From: Chinchilla lanigera
Taxonomy: Eukaryota; Chordata; Mammalia; Rodentia; Chinchillidae
Direction of reading: 5' to 3'
Assembly (NCBI RefSeq): GCF_000276665.1
Contig: NW_004955466.1
Location: 9,602,254 to 9,666,253, forward strand
DNA length: 64,000 nt
Shown: positions 1-12,773 of the stretch, one piece after another
Position numbering within the stretch: the first letter of the stretch is position 1
How the letters are laid out: the number at the start of each line of letters is the position of its first letter
Made by a program: the position numbers and the translations under genes
Notes under the pieces: model-generated
The model's input: the letters and a program-made list of their open reading frames with translations, nothing else
Databases searched by the model: none
Told to the model about the DNA's origin: nothing

Positions 1-925
1 GGGTATACCAGTCAAGGAGAAATGTCACAATCAAGGACAACTTCAGGGAAATGTGACAGGTAATAAGTATATCAGATTTAAAGACTAATTTAAACTATGT
101 TTTTTCTAACATCTTAAGGATATTAAGAAAAGGAGTACCAATTTTTTAGCAATTCATTGTTACAACAAAGAAAAAATAAATGGATATAATTTGACTTAAT
201 TTTAATTATAGATCTTGGAACATTTGAAAGTATTTTCTTTGCAAGGAACAACTTACATTTATATAGAGAAACCTTCCAAATGCTAACTTGGACTACTTGC
301 ATAGAAAATAAAATCAAAGTAACTAAAACTAACTCCATGAGCTGAGGATTTCGCATATGCTTCAGAAAAGAATTTCTAAATGCATTTATAAGGCTTCTAC
401 CTCTAGCATGTTCAAATGAATAATGGCTCTAAGACTCAGGAAGCAAAAGCTGTGAAAAGATAGCTTGAGGGCTAAAGATGGCTCTACCATGCTGACTTAG
501 GCCACATGCTTTCTTCATATGCTACTCTGAAAGTAGGCTAACAAAACAGATAATGAAATGCTACTTCATTTAGGATTGGGATCTGAGTCATGTTTCTTCT
601 CTATTACCCACAGGGCAAGAAACACAGATCACATTGGCAATCTAGTGAGGAAGTTCTTAAATTATTAGAACTTTAACTCAGAAATCATCCATGACAGACT
701 AAAAATTCCTTGAAAAAAAGAAAGAGCAAAAAGGGACAAGCTTTTAAAATTATTATTATAAATAAATAGTTAAAATAAATTCCTAGAAACAGAAATTTGG
801 GCAAATGTTTGGTTTTTGTTCAATAGTTACTTTAAAAAAAAAAAAAACCCTATATTATTCTATAAATAGAATGCTTTCACCCAAGCTCCTAAAATGTATT
901 TCACAAAATTTCAAAGGAAATATAC
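1..925. other. AT-rich intergenic or intronic DNA
   Basis: I see no exon, SINE or LTR that can be supported. A run of 14 A (834-847) is the only simple feature. If the CpG island near 5 kb is the PCNX4 promoter, this is its first intron. Confidence 0.5.
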
Positions 926-929
926 TAAA

Positions 930-1070
930 GTTTTACCTTGGCAAGCATCACTGCTTTTACTCATTTTGAACACAAAAAAACTTTGGAAAAGAGAAAATTA
1001 GTGTGCACCTCAGTGCTGAAAAAAACGTATGAAACAATTCTCACTTCTTAGTACCAGAGCAGTTCTAAAA
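930..1070 (+). repeat. Left arm of long inverted repeat
   Basis: This segment is the reverse complement of 1827-1968 at nearly nine in ten positions by eye. The spacer is about 756 bp. It does not resemble a SINE. The transcript of either strand could fold into a stem of about 140 bp. Confidence 0.85.
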
Positions 1071-1826
1071 AGTGTTTGTTACTGTTTTGATTTTTGATAG
1101 TCAAGTGCAAAATGTAGCGGGTACCAGGACTCTAGAGAAGAGAATGACCAATACAAATCTGAAAAGACTTTATGGGATCTCTTATTTGAAGGCTATATTG
1201 TACACAAAGAGCTAAATTCTTGAAGAGTTTTTTTAAAAAACATTTGATGCTTAAACATGAAAAATATAATTTCATGTTTTGGTTTAGAAATTGTGTCGTA
1301 AGCACCTTGTGCACCCACCAGAGAAAGGAAAATCCACCCAAGCATCTGAAAAGAACGTTTTAAAAGGAACAAGCTCATCACATCTTTTTTGGATTTACAA
1401 ACTGGTAGTTATTAATATTCAAGATTTTCAGAGAAGTCTTTAAGTTTTCCATTAGGCCACAAGAATCAGTCTGTAGAGAAAAGGACAAGATGGGAAGAGA
1501 GACTGGGTAGCACAAAGGAACTCTTGCTGGAACTGCCAAATGCCTCACACATGGAATGACAAGTTGTTAGTTGGTTCTGCAGTTTATCTTTCCTGATGTA
1601 CAATGCCAGAATATAAATTAATAGCATTTTATTGCTCATACAAATCTTTTAAAATGGTAGGAGATGATAAAAAGGACATAAAAGCATCATAAATGTATGG
1701 CAGGACCATGTAACACTTCTGTTCCTATTCCAGCCCACCCTCCTCACACCTCACATTTATATCCATTACACATTAAATTGATTGAAAATTTTTTCTTTCA
1801 AAAATAACAAAACACATATATACATG

Positions 1827-1968
1827 TTTTAGAACTACTCTGGTACTAAGAAGTGAGAATTGTTTCATATGCTTTTTCAGTACTGAGGAGTACACTAATT
1901 TCTTCTTTTCCAAAGTTTTTTGTGTTCAAAATGAGTGAATGCAGTGATGCTTGCAAAGGTAAAGTTTT
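1827..1968 (-). repeat. Right arm of long inverted repeat
   Basis: This is the partner of 930-1070 in opposite orientation. Both arms run from TTTTAGAACT to a GTAAAGTTTT/GTAAAACTTT end, which sets the limits. The origin could be an inverted local duplication or two copies of an unnamed repeat. Confidence 0.85.
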
Positions 1969-2457
1969 CCACTCACATGAATTACTAGAAATAATTTTTT
2001 TTTTTTAAAAAGAACCACTGAGAATGAGTGATATTAAGTGACTTAACCAAGACACAAATGTCATTTGGTGGCACACTGAGTTTTTGAATCCTATCAAGAT
2101 AGTGCCTAATAAAATTATTTTTATTTTGAGGCTAGAAAAGACTCTTCAAGGAAAGGTGGATCTGAGAGGAATCTACAAATTGTAAAAATGGAAAGCTCTT
2201 CATAGCTAAGTCAGCATGAGGGCACTGGCATTAGTACTTTTTAATAAGACAAGAAGGAGAAACTAAAAGATCTTCAACATCAAGAAAGTTAAAGCAATCT
2301 ACATGGAATGGGAGAAAATTTTTGCAAACCATAGGTAAGAGACTTATATCTAGAATATATAAAAAGGTCTTATAATTCATGAAAAAAAAATTCAATTTTT
2401 AAAAAATGGGCAAAAGATCTGAGTAGATATTTCTCTTAAGATAATATTGATATTGAT

Positions 2458-3104
2458 ATGGGGGAAAGAAACTCTCCACCTGTTAGATGTCCAGTATGAG
2501 TTTGTGTTCTCTAGATGGAGAAATGAAGTCTAGGAACAGTGGAGGTTAACAGCAGAACATATTTATTGGGCAAAGAAAGCTTCTGTTTGAGAGAGACATA
2601 AGTGGTCCTGAGTGGGTTACCAAAGACCCTACCTTTCCTAGGGATTTTTATAGAGCCAAACCATGAGGTGAGGCAGGTCCAAGGTGGGGGAAAATGGAAA
2701 ATCACAAGGTAGGCATGAGATGGGACAAAACTATGGCTGACCAGTAAGAATATGAGCCTAACTACTCAGGTAATACTGATTGAATGGGGATCAAATGGGG
2801 AAACAAGTCATGTAGCAAGCTGGCATGAAACAGAAGAGGGGCTTTTCCAGGAGGAAGTGGGTCAGGGACTCTTCTTGGCTTTTTCAAGGTAATGAATACC
2901 TATTTAGAATATCAATCACTGCTGCTTATCTCTAGGGTAAGTGTGTGGGTGTATTCATTTCATCTTTTCTCCTTAGGTCTGGCCCTCAAAGGATGCGCCT
3001 CCCCCACGGAAGCAATACATCCCATCTTCTGCACTGGCTCCTTTGAGGGCCTAGCTGTTTCTGACTGGCTACAATATTTCTATGTAACTTAGCTGTCTAT
3101 AACA
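2458..3104 (-). mobile_element. Solo LTR of a class I endogenous retrovirus
   Basis: Read on the minus strand it begins TGTTATAGACAGCT, has a TATA box (2645-2654 region) and an AATAAA signal (2562-2567), and matches in order the LTR at 58029-58565 (same start, TATA region, poly(A) region). It lies inside an L1 that continues on both sides, so it inserted after the L1. The left boundary is approximate. Confidence 0.75.
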
Positions 3105-3610
3105 ATATGTAAGTAGCCAATAATCCTAGCGAAGGAAGCTCAGCATCATTATTCATTAGAGAAAAAGAAATCAAAATCTTAACGAGATATCATTTCAAAT
3201 CCCCAACAAGTTAAAACAAAAAAAGACAGTAACAAGCATTGGTAAGGTGATGGAGATATTAAAACCTTCAAGCAGATCTGGTGGGAACAGGAAATCTTGC
3301 AGCCACTTTGGAAAAAGTTTGGCAGTTCCTCGAAAGGCTAAACACACAATTATAGTATGACACAGTAATTACACTGCCAGGCATTACACCCGAGAGAAAT
3401 GAAATCATGTCTACATAAAAATCTTTACAGGAACATTAATACCAGATGTTATTAATACCCAGAAAATGAAAATGATTCAAAAGTCCAACAATGGCTGAAT
3501 GAATAAATAAAATTGTGCACATCCATACAACCGAATATTATTAGATTATCAACATGAATGAAGTACTAACATGCTAAATGAAAGACACAATCACAAAAGG
3601 CCGTGTATTT

Positions 3611-3781
3611 GCTGGGTATGGTGGCACACACCTGTAACCCCAGCACTTGGGAAGATGAGTCAGGAAGATCACTGGGAGTTCGAGGCCAGCCTGTGCCACA
3701 TAGTGAATTCAAGGCCAGCCTGAACTACACAGTAAGATCGTGTCTTAAAACAAACAAACAAACAATGAAAAACAAAAAAAA
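3611..3781 (+). mobile_element. B1 SINE
   Basis: It starts GCTGGGTATGGTGGC and includes the internal duplication (two copies of the AGGCCAGCCT block) and an A/CAAA tail. The flanks GGCCGTGTATTT and GCCTGTATATTT form an imperfect target-site duplication within L1 sequence. Confidence 0.9.
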
Positions 3782-4829
3782 AGCCTGTATATTTTAAGAT
3801 TCTATTTGTATGAAATGTCCAGAATGAGCAAACTTTGAGATAGAAAATAGATTAGTGGTTGCCTAGGGCTGCTGGAGGTCAAGAATAATGGGGTGGGGAG
3901 TGGCAAGGTAGTACTAAAAGCTGCAGTTTGTTTTGGGAGGATATGAAAATGTTCTAAAACTGCAGTGATGGTTGCACAATTCTGTGTCTATATTAAAAAC
4001 AATGAACTGTATACTTCAAATGGTGAACTGTATGGAATATAAATTATGTCTCAAAGCTCCTATTAAAAAAAAAAAAAAAAAGACTCCCTACCTGGCATTT
4101 TCTACAACAGTTAATCGCTAGTGGGTAGCTCTTTGAGTAGAAAATGCAGAGGCAGACAACAGGTGCCTGAAACAGTTAAACTAATAACCTAGCAATATCT
4201 CAACTGGAAGCTATGAGAAAAGTTCCGGGACTTGATGTGAGTGGGCACTAGTAGATATCAAATATGAAGGATGGTCTTTGCCCTAATCACGGAAACAACT
4301 TAACAAAACAAAAGACGTTGTAGTGAAAAATGGATGGGTACAGAGCATATAATTCAGAGGCTTAACAGGTAACTTTCGACTCGGCTAGACTTCACTTTAG
4401 TAAATTCTGGTCCTTCAGCGGCAGAGAGGGGCTTGTAAAGAAACGAGGCGATGAGTGGGTAACGAGTTACTCAATTTTAAGGGATCACGAGTTGACAAAT
4501 TTAGAACAGAAAGGGTTATTCGAAGGTAAGGCATGAAAGAATGCAATGCCATCTAAGGGATGTGGGTGGTAAAACTCTGTTGGGGTAACACGGCTATCTT
4601 TCAATCAAGGGTTAAAAAAAGCCATTTTCTGTTTCCTACCGGTCTCTTAGAAACAAAATGCTGCAACTCAAGGGGATAAAAGTCATCCTCAGTAAAAACT
4701 ACACTGGATTATTACTTCTAACAACAGAGTTCATTTTGCATTTTTAAAAAAGTGTAATGCTCACACCTGAAAGTTTTATAAAACAGGACAAAAAAGTATT
4801 TTTCTTGTAGCAACAAAAGCCTGAAAGGA

Positions 4830-5470
4830 CAACATGGCTGTGCACACGGCTGCAAACCGAGGCAGCGAAGAATTCCCCAGGTGGGTCGGGACGAACGTAC
4901 CTCGAGTCACCCCCGGGGAGAGACGACGCGAAGGCATCCCACGGGCTGCATTTTTGTCAGTAACCCGAGTTGGGCGCTCCCGCCTAGACGCTGCCTGCGG
5001 CCCAATGCGGAGGCGGACGAGCAGTGGCCGCCCCAAAACCAGGTCCCCACGCAGCTCCGGGGCCGCACCCCGTTTCCATGGCGAGCATCAACTCTGCAGG
5101 CGCCACCCGGAGGAGGGCGCGAGACCAGAGGCGGGGCCGTGCGTCCCCAGGCCGGACGGCGGGCCAGGCGAGGCGGCGCGGAACGGGGCGCGCGTCCTTG
5201 TCTCCAGGCTTGGGCCAACACTCCCTGGACCGAGGTGCTGAGTGGTGCTGACACTCTACTCAGTCCTTGTGTTTGGACGCCGCACAAAAACCAAGCAAGC
5301 TGCAGCGCCACTTGTGAACTTTCACCCCGGCACGCCCCCACGCAAGAGCGTCGTTGCCCTGGTGACGTGACGTTTTTCCGCTTGCCTGGGCTGGCCAGAC
5401 CTGCAGCCGCCATTTTGGGGTCCTGCAGTCGCTTGGTGTCTGCGATTTTGCATGACCCCTGACTCAGGAG
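4830..5470 (-). promoter_or_regulatory. PCNX4: CpG-island promoter, likely first exon of PCNX4
   Basis: This is the one strongly GC- and CpG-rich block in the first 35 kb. It holds a CRE/ATF-like site (GGTGACGTGACG, 5362-5373) and a YY1-like site (minus-strand AAAATGGCGGC, about 5407-5417), the usual make-up of a housekeeping promoter. YY1 sites of this kind normally lie just downstream of the start in the sense direction, which points to minus-strand transcription. A minus-strand donor-like CTCGAG/GTACGT ends at 4901, so an exon of about 5420-4901 is possible. In human, PCNX4 follows LRRC9 on the same strand (from memory), hence the name. A plus-strand donor-like site at 4880/4881 means divergent transcription is also possible. 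The identity is inferred; the promoter call is firmer than the gene name. Confidence 0.55.
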
Positions 5471-5944
5471 TGTAGTAAGACTCCAGTCTCAGGGCCCTGA
5501 CCCTCACTACCCAACAAACCAATGCAGATGAATGTTTTAAAGTGATACCTTATGCTTCCTGTTAAACTTAGAAAATTTGAAAGTCCATACAGGCATACTA
5601 CTTCATCACATTTGACAGGCTCTGTGTTTACAATTTGAAGACTTGTTGCAACTTTGCCTGGATCAAGTCTGTTGGTGTCATTTATTTTGGTAATTTTTGT
5701 AGTATTTCAAACTTTATCGTTTATATAATGTGTTATGATCAGTGATTTTTGGTGTTATGAGAACTACTTTGAACAGCACCCAACTGTCAATTGGTAAATA
5801 CGTTTTGACAGCACTACAGACCAGCTGTTCCCATTTCTCTCCCTCTCCTTTTGGGCCTCCCTATTCTCTTAGACACAACACTACTGAAACTAGAGCAATT
5901 AATTACCCTACCGTGGCCTCTAAGTATATATGCGAGAGGAAGGG

Positions 5945-7052
5945 TTGAATAACTCTCACTTTAAAAGCTGGATTTAGTGAGGAAGGTGTGTTGAATGAAA
6001 CCCGAGATGGGCTGAAAGCGAGGCTTCTTGCACCTGTTAGCCAAGTTGTGCATGCAGAAGAAAAGTGTTTGAGGGAAATTAAAAGTACTACTTCAGGAAC
6101 ACAAGAATGATAAAGCAAAATAGACTTATTGTTGATACAAAAAAAAATTTAAGTAGTCTGGTAGGAAGAGTTAACTATCTGCAACATCCTCTTAAACGAG
6201 AGTCTAATACCAAACAAGGCCCTAACTTAACTCAGTTCTGTGAAGGCTGAGAGAGGTGAGGAAGCTACAGAAAAAAAGTTTGAAGCTACTATGAGGTTTA
6301 AGGAAAGACACCATTTTCATAACACAAAAGCAGAAGTACTAATATAAACGCTGTCCCCAGTTTTCCAGAAGATGTAGCTAAAATAATTCATGAAGGTAGT
6401 TATATTAAGAACAGATTCTCAATGTATGTGGAGCCTGAAGATGCGACTGAATTACTGTAATCCCAGAACAAAATTTTAACAGTTGAGGCATTGCTTCTTA
6501 CAAATGAGCAAAGAATGTGGTTTCTTAAGATGAAATCTAGTCCTGAAGATGCTGTAATCATTAAGGTGACAACAAAAAATTTAGAATATTACATAGACTT
6601 AGCTGATAAAGCTGCGCCAGAGTTTGGGAGGTCTGACTCCAAATTCGAAAGACGTTCTGTTGTGTAAAATACTATCAAATAGTATTGCATGCTGCATAGG
6701 ATTCTTTTATGAAAGGAAGAGACAATTGGTGCAGCAATACTTCATTATTGTTTTACAAAATTTCCATAGCCTCTGAAACCGTCAGCAACCCACCACCCTG
6801 ATCAGTCTGCAGTCATGAACATCAAGGGAAGATCTTGCACCAGCAAAAAGATTTTGATTGGCTAAAGGCTGATAATTAGCATTTTTTAGCGATAAGGTAT
6901 TACGTGGTTAAAGTATATATTGTTTTCGCAGATATGAGAAAACTTTTATATACACTGAGAAACCATAACCATTGTGTGACTTACTTTATTCTGAAATTTT
7001 GCTTTATTGAGGTTGTTTGGAACCAAACCTGCAATATCTCCTAGGAATGTCT
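5945..7052 (+). mobile_element. Decayed Tigger1 DNA transposon, internally deleted
   Basis: The right end (about 6851-7052) matches the Tigger1 3' part closely, ending in the GCTTTATTG/GGTTGTTTGGAACC terminal sequence. The left part matches the start of the transposase frame and joins, near 6400, to its C-terminal part, so the middle of the ORF is missing. Many stops are present. The 5' terminal repeat is absent. Tigger elements are pogo-type cut-and-paste transposons, all old in rodents. Confidence 0.82.
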
Positions 7053-10000
7053 TCCATGTGCTATCAACCCTTTATTGTATTTTCAGTGAGTGGATTTGTG
7101 GCTGCATTTGCAAGTGCAAGGAACTAAAATGTGCATCACTGATATGTGTTACTAAGATAAATATTTATCACTAAAGTAAGGCAAAACTTACTGTTTCGGT
7201 ATTTTTTAATGCCACAGCTAGTTAATATTAGTGTGGCATTCGTTTTATATCCAGGAATATTTACATGATGGCCACAAAGACCTCAATTACTGTATTCTTC
7301 TTAAAACTATCCATTTACCCAATGTTCGTTGGTCCCATTCTCCACGATCTTTGATTTACCTCCCATGTTCTGGACACCTTCCAGATTATTCACGAGAAGT
7401 CCTCAAGGTGACTCCTAAGAGCTTTTAACAATTGTCAGTCTCAGCTGTTTTAGTGGCTCACATAAGAGAACTTTGAAGGCAATTTGTTGATATCAGGGTA
7501 CTTGTGTTTCCCCATGTGTTTGGTACTCTGCAACTTATGTGCACTTGGGACTCACAAACAATTTGAGGACTATCATATTTTTATCTCTGTACTTCAAACC
7601 TATAAATGTACACTAAAACTGTTGCTTTCCCCCCTAGCTAAACAAACTGATGGCTTAGTTCTAAAGGATTTAGGTTTTCAGGGGATAATGGAAAAAATTT
7701 CATTAATGTTAAAAGAAAGTCAAATCTTATTTTATAAAAAATAGATAATTCTCTCTAGAAGGAAAGTGTAGAAACAGAGAAGTAGAACACAGAAATTTTG
7801 GGGAAATTAAAGATGGCTACAAGTGAGTTTTAAAGAATGAGCTTATCTTTCTCAATTCAAGTAGAAGTTAGCTAGATGAAGATGTGACAGAAGAGATAGT
7901 CCAGGAAGAGGAATATTAGCTCATGAATTCATTTAACAAGTGTTTACAGCCATGCTGGATTGAATAATACTGTACAGTACTGCATGCACTAAAAAAACCA
8001 CACACAAGAAAAACATTCACAGCAAATATGCACAGGTCTGTCTATGACCCCAATCTCAACTAGAAGAAGCCACGACCATGCATCAGGTCAGGGAAGATAG
8101 CTGGGGTCAAGTTTGTCACCCGATATGGAGTTCATGACCAGAAGCAACATTTTGCCGAATGCTTCTGTTCATGCACTAGTTTGCAAACTGAAGCAGTCAT
8201 GAACCAAGGTATTGCCATATATCATGGTTTTTCTCACTCTTCATCAAAATATGAAGTCAATAACTGACTTATTTCTTGTTTAAATGAGTATAAGAACTTT
8301 ATCCAGATTAAAATAGTGCAAATTTAATACTATTGAAAGAAAAATTTAATGATTTTATAGAGCTATGGAAAGCACACTGTGTTAATGATATTGAATTATA
8401 ATTAACTAATTACAATTACATTCACTATTGTACAGTGGTACCTTGGTTCATGAGCTTAATTCTTTCCATGATTCTGGTCCCAGAATTCATTCCACTGTTC
8501 TAGTTGCAAGTAAATTTTGAAGTACCGCTGTAATTCACTATAAGTAACTTGATAACTTTCTATTGAGCAAGTCACTAAGTTTCCAGACTCCAATGACTTG
8601 CTTAATAATATTAAGTGATTGAGCCACTTACTTAAATTTCTGTGTAACTCTATTATTTTGCTGTTGCATTTTTTCGTTAAAGTTAGCATTACCATGGTAA
8701 AAATAAAGAGTAAAATTTTTATTCTTGTGCAAGGAAAAGTTTTACAGTGCATAAGTTTTCTAAATAACATTTAAATATAAGAGTGAACTTTATTGCTAAG
8801 CAGATGTAAGACAGGATTGTCAATGGAAAACTAAGCTCTGTTATCTTCAGTATTGACCACTCTTCCCGGGACAGTAATTTAGTCAATATTAGTATCAGGT
8901 AATGTGTCACTTTAATCAGTGTGCATTAAATACCAGCTATTTACCTTCTCAGAGGTCTTTCTTTATGCTGAATTAAATAAACTGTGTTAAAGCCAGTATA
9001 TTGTGAAGATTTCTGCCTTGTAATAGTCACGTTATTTTATTTTTAGCCTCTTTTTGATTTAAAGTAGTGGTCAAAGATGTTGAAGCCCTTGAAGATGATT
9101 TTCAAGAAAAAGATGGGCTGGAGCTACCCAGACAGTAATCAGAAACAATTAGGAAAAATGCACCAAACGCCTCATTCTTTCTCTAGGCTTCATGGCAAAT
9201 TACATTTAATATTTCAGGCTTGTTGCATTTAAAATAAGGCTTCCAACTAAGCAATTTTCAACACAACTCCAATCAAAAGATATTGCTTAAAATTTTCTTA
9301 TTGCTATAGCAGTGAAAAGAGTGATTGTCTATGTTGATTAGCCTTGAAGATTGCTTTGGGAAGAATTTGACAGTTCTAGTAACATTCCCATTATAATTTA
9401 CAGTCTGTGAAAAATTGAATACTACATGGAGTATCAGGATAGTTTAGGCTTCCTTTTATCTGCTAATTTTATTCTACTTTAGCACAAAGAGGATCCTTGT
9501 GATGTGTATTTTAATGTATATATAATTTACTCTTTAATCATGGTTCTTTAAGATTACTTAAAATAATAGTGTATTAAAATTACTTGATATATTTTTTTAA
9601 TGCCTACTATGCAAAATTTGTGCTAGCCAGTTTGGCAGATGCAGAGATGTAAAGCATTTACTTTAAAGATTTTATAATATAAAATTCACAATAAGAAATG
9701 AACAAAATAAAAACAACTTGAACGAGTTGTTCAGTTATGACAAACGAGGCTCATACTGTTGCATCTGCATATTTGTAAGAGCTAAACAGAGGTTATATCT
9801 TCATGATACCACAAAACCTGACAAATGAGGGGCCATCTTATTCATTCATTTATAAATTCAATTCATGAACATTTATTTTGTGTTCACTAAGAGAGAGAAA
9901 GTTGGTTAGAGGAGCAGTGACGGATAGAAGAGAAACAGTACTCCTATCATGGGTGTGCTGGTGGAGTGGTGGGGTAATACAGATCTGCAAAAGTGGCTTT

Positions 10001-10406
10001 GAAAGAAATTTAATGATATTTATTAGAAACTATCTAGAATGCATATGGTCTTTAACTGATTAATACTTTCCTGTGGAAAATATTCAAAGGAAGAAAAAGA
10101 ATTTATGACATATGCATTTATTAAATATTTCTAATGCTAGAAAATTGGAATGTTGCATGATTTGCTGATTAAGATAATTATATTACTTTCCCTTATTAGA
10201 TTAAAAATAATAAAATGATTAAAATGATAACTGTTAGCTTTCTAACACCACAGAACAAATTTAGGTATGTAATGTGTAAAAGTTAAAAATATACAAATAA
10301 GAACGTTTGCAATTAAAAAATTATTATTGTTACCCTTGTGGTGTTTCAGATGACCATTTTAATATCTCTTTTCTAACCATCTTGTATTATTTAAAAATAA
10401 TTCATA
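7053..10406. other. AT-rich interval, largely unexplained
   Basis: I find no exon with matching splice sites. A perfect inverted 15-mer (8197-8211 and 8439-8453) may mark ends of DNA transposons. Open frames here (for example 7484-7744 plus, 8456-8770 minus) have no family resemblance and biased AT composition. The missing LRRC9 terminal exon could lie in this stretch or anywhere up to 23227. Confidence 0.4.
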
Positions 10407-10497
10407 GGGGACAGGGATATAGCTCAGAGGCACAAGCACCTTCCTGGCAAGCACAAGGTCCTGAATTCGATTCCCAGTACAAAACAAAAAATCAACT
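10407..10497 (+). mobile_element. ID SINE
   Basis: This is a tRNA-derived ID element with pol III A-box-like TAGCTCAGAGG and B-box-like GAATTCGATTCCC. It is flanked by a perfect 16-bp target-site duplication (TTAAAAATAATTCATA at 10391-10406 and 10498-10513). Confidence 0.92.
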
Positions 10498-10589
10498 TTA
10501 AAAATAATTCATAAGATATTTGAATGTGTTATGGTTCCTGAACTGTAACCTGTGTGCCTTGTGGGCTGGAATATAACATGATGAATTTG

Positions 10590-11280
10590 TGAAAAACATA
10601 TAGTGGCTTCTCAAAAAATTAATCAGAATTACCATATATGACTCAGTAATTCTGTTTCTGAGTATACATGCAAAAGAATTGAGAACACAGACTCAGGAAG
10701 ATTCTTGTATATTGTATGCATTACTACATTATTCACAATAGCTAAAAGATAGAAATAAATATCAACACATGAATGTAAGTGATACCATACAATGCATTCA
10801 TAGTAACTGTGTGAATGGCTTATTTCTCTTCTCATGCTTTCAAGGTGTGTCTGTTTTATGGTCCGTGTCCCAATTTCCTTCTTTAAGCTATATCATATTC
10901 CATTGTATGTATATATGACACATGGCTTATCCATTCATGTGAATGGATTGTATGGTATCACTTACCAAGATGCCTGACATGGTCAAATTTATAAGGACAG
11001 AAAGCAAAATGGTAGTTGCCAGGAATTCAGGACTGAGGGCATGGGGAGTTACTGTTCAGTGAGCATTGAGTTGAATTTTACAAGATGAAAAGTTTGTGAA
11101 GGGGGATGATGACTACTGTACAGCACCGTAAAGGTGCTTAATCCCATTGAACTGTACTAAGTGGGTTAAGATGGTAAATTGTGTGTACTTCCCAGTAACA
11201 GAAAAAAAGGCAAAAATGGGAAATTTTATGTTGTGTATATTTACTACAATATAAAATATTTGTTCAAAACTGGTGAAGAA
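10590..11280 (+). mobile_element. L1 fragment with internal inverted segment
   Basis: The flanking parts read as L1 ORF2 end and 3' UTR in sense orientation, while about 10850-10965 reads as L1 in antisense. The turn creates an inverted repeat (10777-10800 against 10942-10965). This may reflect twin priming during L1 insertion or a later inversion. Confidence 0.55.
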
Positions 11281-11736
11281 GCAATGGATACACTTCTATA
11301 TGTATCAGAAGTTAAAAGGGAAGCAGTTTATAGAGTAAGAATATAATTCAACAGCAAATGGATTCACAAAAAAATTTAAAAGAGAATCTTAAAGATACAA
11401 CTCACAAACTTTTACTGTGTTAAACTGAAATTTTTATTTTAAATCTGTTGAACATGTTTATCCTGCGTTTCTTTTTCTGAGCCTATATCAGTAGAACTAG
11501 CAAAACAAATGTAATTGTCAAACGAGATGAACTTTGAATGTTCAGTCACGATTTCAGAGGTGAAACAGATGATTGCTTTAGAGATATGAAAATAAAAGTT
11601 CAGAGAAGTTAAAATTAGACATATAGGTAATAATAGAGCTGTCTAGAACTGATTTCTTGACTTTTATTACAGTGTTATTTAGGCTTTATGCCACCTCATG
11701 TGGGCCAGTTTCTAATTTATTAAAAAATCATCTTAT

Positions 11737-11864
11737 CTGTAATCACCATACTTGGGAGGCTGAGGCAGGAAGGCCACTGAGTTCGAGGCCAGCCTGAACT
11801 ACATAGTGAGTTCAAGGCCAGCCTGGACAACACAGTGAGACCCTGTCTCAAAAAACAAAAATAA
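11737..11864 (+). mobile_element. B1 SINE, 5' truncated
   Basis: Head is missing; it begins CTGTAATCACC and carries both AGGCCAGCCTG blocks and an A-rich tail. A perfect 15-bp target-site duplication (AAAAAATCATCTTAT) flanks it at 11722-11736 and 11865-11879. Confidence 0.93.
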
Positions 11865-12023
11865 AAAAAATCATCTTATGGAATATGCACTTATTCTCCA
11901 TGGGATATTCATTTCCTATGTAATAGCTTGTATCTATACCTTTTACTTTGGCTTCTCATGTTTCTTATATTCTCAAGGAGTTGATCACTTCAGTTTTTCT
12001 CTTCCTAAGCCATAGTACCTTTG

Positions 12024-12102
12024 TTTTTGGTACCAGGAATCAAACTCAGGACCTTGTGCTTGCCAGGCAGGCGCTATGCCACTAAGCTATATTCCCAGTC
12101 CT
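12024..12102 (-). mobile_element. ID SINE
   Basis: Reverse-complement ID with T-rich left edge and the GCTTGCCAGGCAGGCGC core. Flanked by AGCCATAGTACCTTT (12008-12022) and AGCCATAGCACCTTT (12103-12117), one mismatch. Confidence 0.92.
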
Positions 12103-12773
12103 AGCCATAGCACCTTTGATCCAAAGAGTGATTGCATTTTCTTTACTTTCACAAACAACCTGTTTGATGAAGTGTTGCCTAAGTATCCTTCCTACCCACT
12201 CTTAAACTGTATTCCTCAAGTTACTATGAGATGCAAACTGGAAGAGATACCTTACTGTTTCCTTGAGTTTATGCACTGCACTAAGCCAGAACACTTTTGG
12301 TTGCAAGAGACAAAAGTTCAGCCCACACACAAAAACTTATTCGCTCATGTAACTGAGAATTCTTAAGGAAAAACTGCATCTGAAGGCTCAAATACTGCTG
12401 TGGGAGACTTCTTCCATCTTTCTGATTTTATTACTTTATTCTTTGCATAAACTCTTCTAATGACAGGTGGATGACTTCAGAGACCTCAAGACTCCCAGCC
12501 TCCCAGTAAGTAACTGGAATGAGGAAATAAACCAAAGGACTCTCCCAACACCTGCATCTCAGTTTCAGGATCTGTGTGTTTGCACTTATGACTAGTGGTT
12601 CCACAGTAACACACAGTAATCCACTAAAACAATGTATTCCAACGTTAAAATCAAGTGACTTTTAATAATTTCAGATACATTAAACACCAATGTTCCTGTT
12701 CAATCCATTATATTTTAAAACATTTAATGTACCTGTTAAGTGAAAGAAGCCAATTGCAAAAGGCCACGTGCTT

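Larger units (their letters stand above)
2225..4076 (+). mobile_element. Old L1 3' region with nested LTR and B1
   Basis: The text matches the end of L1 ORF2 and the 3' UTR in sense orientation: the stretch before 2457 resumes at 3105 after an LTR insertion, is interrupted again by a B1 (3611-3781), and ends in a run of A at 4062-4080. It is full of stops and shows no intact coding. Confidence 0.75.

Noticed and set aside
4834..5462. Several long open frames on both strands, up to 193 codons
   Set aside because: They fall in the CpG island, where GC-rich DNA has few stops; low-complexity Arg/Pro/Ala products resembling no protein family.
8456..8770. 104-codon minus frame
   Set aside because: AT-rich, no recognised domain, and no splice sites matching LRRC9.
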